Of a stretch of DNA of 23,202 bases, positions 21,683 to 23,202 are shown one piece after another. The translations under genes and the position numbers were made by a program. Origin of the DNA: a virus; the IMG/VR virus record IMGVR_UViG_3300022602_000445, positions 1-23,202 of that record. One strand, given 5' to 3'. Every line of letters starts with the position of its first letter. Position 1 is the first letter of the stretch. Below the pieces are notes generated by a model. The model had not been told where the DNA came from. It ran no database searches and worked only from the letters and a program-made list of their open reading frames with translations.

Positions 21683-21963
21683 CACCTATTCAATGGCACA
21701 GAAAAAGAACTAAAGCAAATATGCCGCATGTGGCAGAGTCAATGCTTGATTTAATGAATGAACACGGACCTGTTCGAATTACCGAGTTTATCGAAACAGT
21801 AGAAAAAGATGAACTAGGTTCAAGAGCACATTTGTACTTTAATTTAAACTGGCTTCGTGAACATGGCTATGTAAAAGCCACGAGCCCTGTAAATAATCTT
21901 CGTGTAAAAGAAGTAAGCATTACAGCTAAAGGTTTACGTTACTTAGAGAATGATCATGGATAG
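21679..21963 (+). CDS. winged-helix DNA-binding protein
   Basis: A 94-residue protein with the layout of a winged helix: helix 1 'HVAESMLDLMNEHGPV' (residues 14-29), helix 2 'ITEFIETVE' (31-39), recognition helix 'SRAHLYFNLNWLREHGYV' (46-63), and beta-wing 'VNNLRVKEVSITAKGLRYLEN' (69-91). The final 'ITAKGLRYLE' is typical of MarR/PadR-like or phage winged-helix regulators. It is a candidate for the protein that binds the TTTCAC-N3-GTGAAA palindromes, though nothing links them directly. The start overlaps the mini-gene stop (ATGA); the ribosome site is weak. Confidence 0.75.
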   Translation: MTPIQWHRKRTKANMPHVAESMLDLMNEHGPVRITEFIETVEKDELGSRAHLYFNLNWLREHGYVKATSPVNNLRVKEVSITAKGLRYLENDHG

Positions 21964-22387
21964 TATCTCTTCTAAAGAGTACGATCATTGGAAACATGAG
22001 AGCACTAAAAAACAAGTTCGTCATCTTACTTGGTATCATGTGAATGAGCTTGTTGATACACTCGAAGCCAACATTAGAAAAGCAAAGTATCATTATGAGT
22101 TAATTGTAGGCGTTACAAGAGGTGGTTTGGTTCCTGCAGTGATGCTAAGTCATCGTCTTAAACTTCCGATGATGGCAATCACACCACGAACATTGATACC
22201 TATCACAAAAAGATGCCTCGTGATTGATGAGATCTACGATACTGGTGATACGATTAAACAAATTAAAGAAGTAAACCCAGGCATTCATGTAGGTGTTTTG
22301 TTTCATAATGAAGCATTACCTAACTTAGAATACTTTGCAACCAAGGATCCTTTGAATCAATGGATCGTTTTTCCGTGGGAGAATTAA
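21956..22387 (+). CDS. phosphoribosyltransferase (purine salvage type)
   Basis: A 143-residue type I phosphoribosyltransferase. The PRPP loop 'CLVIDEIYDTGDT' (87-99) is complete, with the acidic pair D91/E92 and the D95-T-G turn. 'VGVTRGGLVPAVML' (51-64) matches the segment of xanthine/hypoxanthine/guanine phosphoribosyltransferases, and the C-terminal 'WIVFPWEN' matches that class too. It would transfer ribose-5-phosphate from PRPP to a purine base. I prefer ATG 21956 because AGAGA is 6 bases upstream; ATG 21950 lies directly against it. It overlaps the winged-helix gene by 8 bases. The MazG-like gene downstream suggests a nucleotide-pool function. Confidence 0.88.
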   Translation: MDSISSKEYDHWKHESTKKQVRHLTWYHVNELVDTLEANIRKAKYHYELIVGVTRGGLVPAVMLSHRLKLPMMAITPRTLIPITKRCLVIDEIYDTGDTIKQIKEVNPGIHVGVLFHNEALPNLEYFATKDPLNQWIVFPWEN

Positions 22388-22388
22388 C

Positions 22389-22529
22389 ATGAAAAAGCAG
22401 CCTAATCCAGTACCTGATTGGAGAAATCCTCAGTTTGTATATAGATCATCAGTGGCTACTGATGTAATGAAGACAATGAAACAATACGGTTTTGTACCAC
22501 CCTCTGAAAAGAAAGAGCAAAAGCAATGA
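22389..22529 (+). CDS. 46-residue unknown protein
   Basis: ATG 22389 to TGA 22529 encodes a basic 46-residue protein, 'MKKQPNPVPDWRNPQFVYRS...', ending Lys/Gln/Glu-rich. It starts one base after the phosphoribosyltransferase stop, and its end overlaps the next start (ATGA). No family recognised; its coding nature rests on the coupled layout. Confidence 0.55.
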   Translation: MKKQPNPVPDWRNPQFVYRSSVATDVMKTMKQYGFVPPSEKKEQKQ

Positions 22530-22915
22530 ACTCAGATATTTTTCATAAAGTGAAAGAGTTTCGAACGAAACTGAATTTACCGACTAATACTAAGCCTCAA
22601 CTCCTTAAGCCCGAGGATATTAGTTTTTATGCTCGTTTTATTATGGAAGAGCTAAGTGAGTTGATGAAAGCCCATGAGAAAGGGAACCTTGTAGATGCTG
22701 CTGATGCACTTGCTGATTTGTCTTATGTCACTATGGGTTGTGCTCATCATATGGGTGTTTATCTACCTCGTGTACTTGATATTGTCCATGAAGCCAATAT
22801 GCGTAAAGAGCCAGGAACCACGCAAAGAGGTTACCAACAAGATGCAATGAAACCCCAAGGATGGATAGGGCCTGAGGAGATGATTGCATTAGAGTTATTC
22901 GAGCAATGTAGATAA
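22526..22915 (+). CDS. MazG-like nucleotide pyrophosphohydrolase
   Basis: A 129-residue all-alpha NTP pyrophosphatase. The metal site is 'EELSE' (41-45, E-E-x-x-E) followed by 'DAADALADLSY' (57-67), whose Asp residues (D60, D64) complete the ExxE...D-xxx-D pattern of the MazG/PRA-PH family. The C-terminal 'DIVHEANMRKEP' is also typical. It would hydrolyse a nucleoside triphosphate to monophosphate and pyrophosphate. In phages such enzymes are thought to adjust nucleotide or alarmone pools. ATG 22526 overlaps the preceding stop; its own stop overlaps the next start (TAATG). Confidence 0.85.
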   Translation: MNSDIFHKVKEFRTKLNLPTNTKPQLLKPEDISFYARFIMEELSELMKAHEKGNLVDAADALADLSYVTMGCAHHMGVYLPRVLDIVHEANMRKEPGTTQRGYQQDAMKPQGWIGPEEMIALELFEQCR

Positions 22916-23079
22916 TGAAAACATTTGCATTAATAACATCATTATTTATTTGTGGGTGCGTCATTTTTTTAACAGAACTCGCACGAAAAGAAATAGCATA
23001 TGACTGCCATATGTTAATTGGTGGGTGGCATCCTGATGTACCACAACAAGTAATCAAACAATGTAGGGGAACAATATGA
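22915..23079 (+). CDS. small membrane or lipoprotein-like protein
   Basis: A 54-residue protein, 'MKTFALITSLFICGCVIFLT...', with one hydrophobic N-terminal segment (3-20). 'ICGC' at 12-15 loosely resembles a lipobox, with the lipidated Cys at 15, but no spanin or other known partner is in view. The rest is a short soluble tail with two more Cys (31, 50) that could pair outside the cytoplasm. The start is coupled by TAATG to the MazG-like gene, the stop by ATGA to the next. Confidence 0.6.
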   Translation: MKTFALITSLFICGCVIFLTELARKEIAYDCHMLIGGWHPDVPQQVIKQCRGTI

Positions 23080-23202
23080 CAGACGAACAAATGAAAGAGT
23101 TGGCTGAATTGCGTGTAGCCATACAAGATTTAAAGTATCAGTTGATACAAAAGCATGATTTGCGTGAATTAAGTGATGCAACAATACGAGAACTGTCAGT
23201 TG
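23076..23202 (+). CDS. helical protein, partial (cut by window end)
   Basis: An open frame from ATG 23076 continues past the right edge; 42 codons are visible. 'MTDEQMKELAELRVAIQDLK...' is charged, with heptad-like Leu/Ile spacing suggesting a coiled coil. AGGGGA lies 7 bases before the start, which overlaps the preceding stop. Function cannot be judged from the fragment. Confidence 0.55.
   Translation, partial: MTDEQMKELAELRVAIQDLKYQLIQKHDLRELSDATIRELSV

Noticed and set aside
22731-23126. A 131-codon minus-strand open frame at the right end.
   Set aside because: It runs antisense to the MazG-like gene and the small membrane-protein gene, which form a coupled rightward chain.
1-23202. Integrase, repressor and attachment sites indicating a temperate phage.
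   Set aside because: No recombinase, excisionase or att-like duplication is visible in the window; lifestyle cannot be decided.

Overview
The window is part of the genome of a double-stranded DNA tailed bacteriophage, or an integrated copy of one. It carries both terminase subunits, a portal, an HK97-fold-type major capsid protein, a scaffold-like protein and a TOPRIM plus SF3-helicase replication protein. An 842-residue portal of the P22/podovirus kind suggests short-tailed morphology, but no tail gene is in view, so this is inference. The DNA is AT-rich and genes are tightly packed, with clear Shine-Dalgarno sites (AAGGAG type). Bacterial-type TATAAT promoters point to use of a bacterial sigma-70-like RNA polymerase. 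The host cannot be named from the sequence.

Layout. The left half (1-15091) is read leftwards. In transcription order it holds a GIY-YIG homing endonuclease, terminase small subunit, a small unknown gene, terminase large subunit, a 1058-residue protein with a zinc-peptidase-like HExxH site, portal, two small proteins, a GroES-like co-chaperonin, a scaffold-like protein, a conserved head-region protein, a probable decoration protein, the major capsid protein, a beta-rich structural protein, and a His/Lys/Met-rich protein cut by the window edge. The right half (15625-23202) is read rightwards. It holds small unknown genes, the primase-helicase, a DUF932 protein, a winged-helix protein, a phosphoribosyltransferase, a MazG-like pyrophosphohydrolase, and several mini-genes joined by ATGA or TAATG overlaps.

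The two halves meet around a large non-coding control zone (about 13157-15624, interrupted by terS and the endonuclease). It holds an array of 15-bp palindromes of the form TTTCAC-N3-GTGAAA (13731-13942), spaced 15 or 20 bp apart. The same palindrome recurs singly or in pairs in front of four rightward transcription units. At three of these it is centred at about -40/-41 from the predicted start, next to an unmatched -35 and a perfect TATAAT. Five units also share a leader motif, TTCTTAATTCTTAAC. Together this looks like a phage regulon under one dimeric DNA-binding protein. A second zone (15124-15484) has 13 GTTAC/GTAAC pentamers, an AT-only tract and strong inverted repeats, and is a candidate replication origin.

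How it fits together: the rightward genes look like early and replication functions (DNA synthesis, nucleotide metabolism, regulation). The leftward genes look like late packaging and capsid assembly, with a phage-encoded GroES that probably works with host GroEL to fold the capsid protein.
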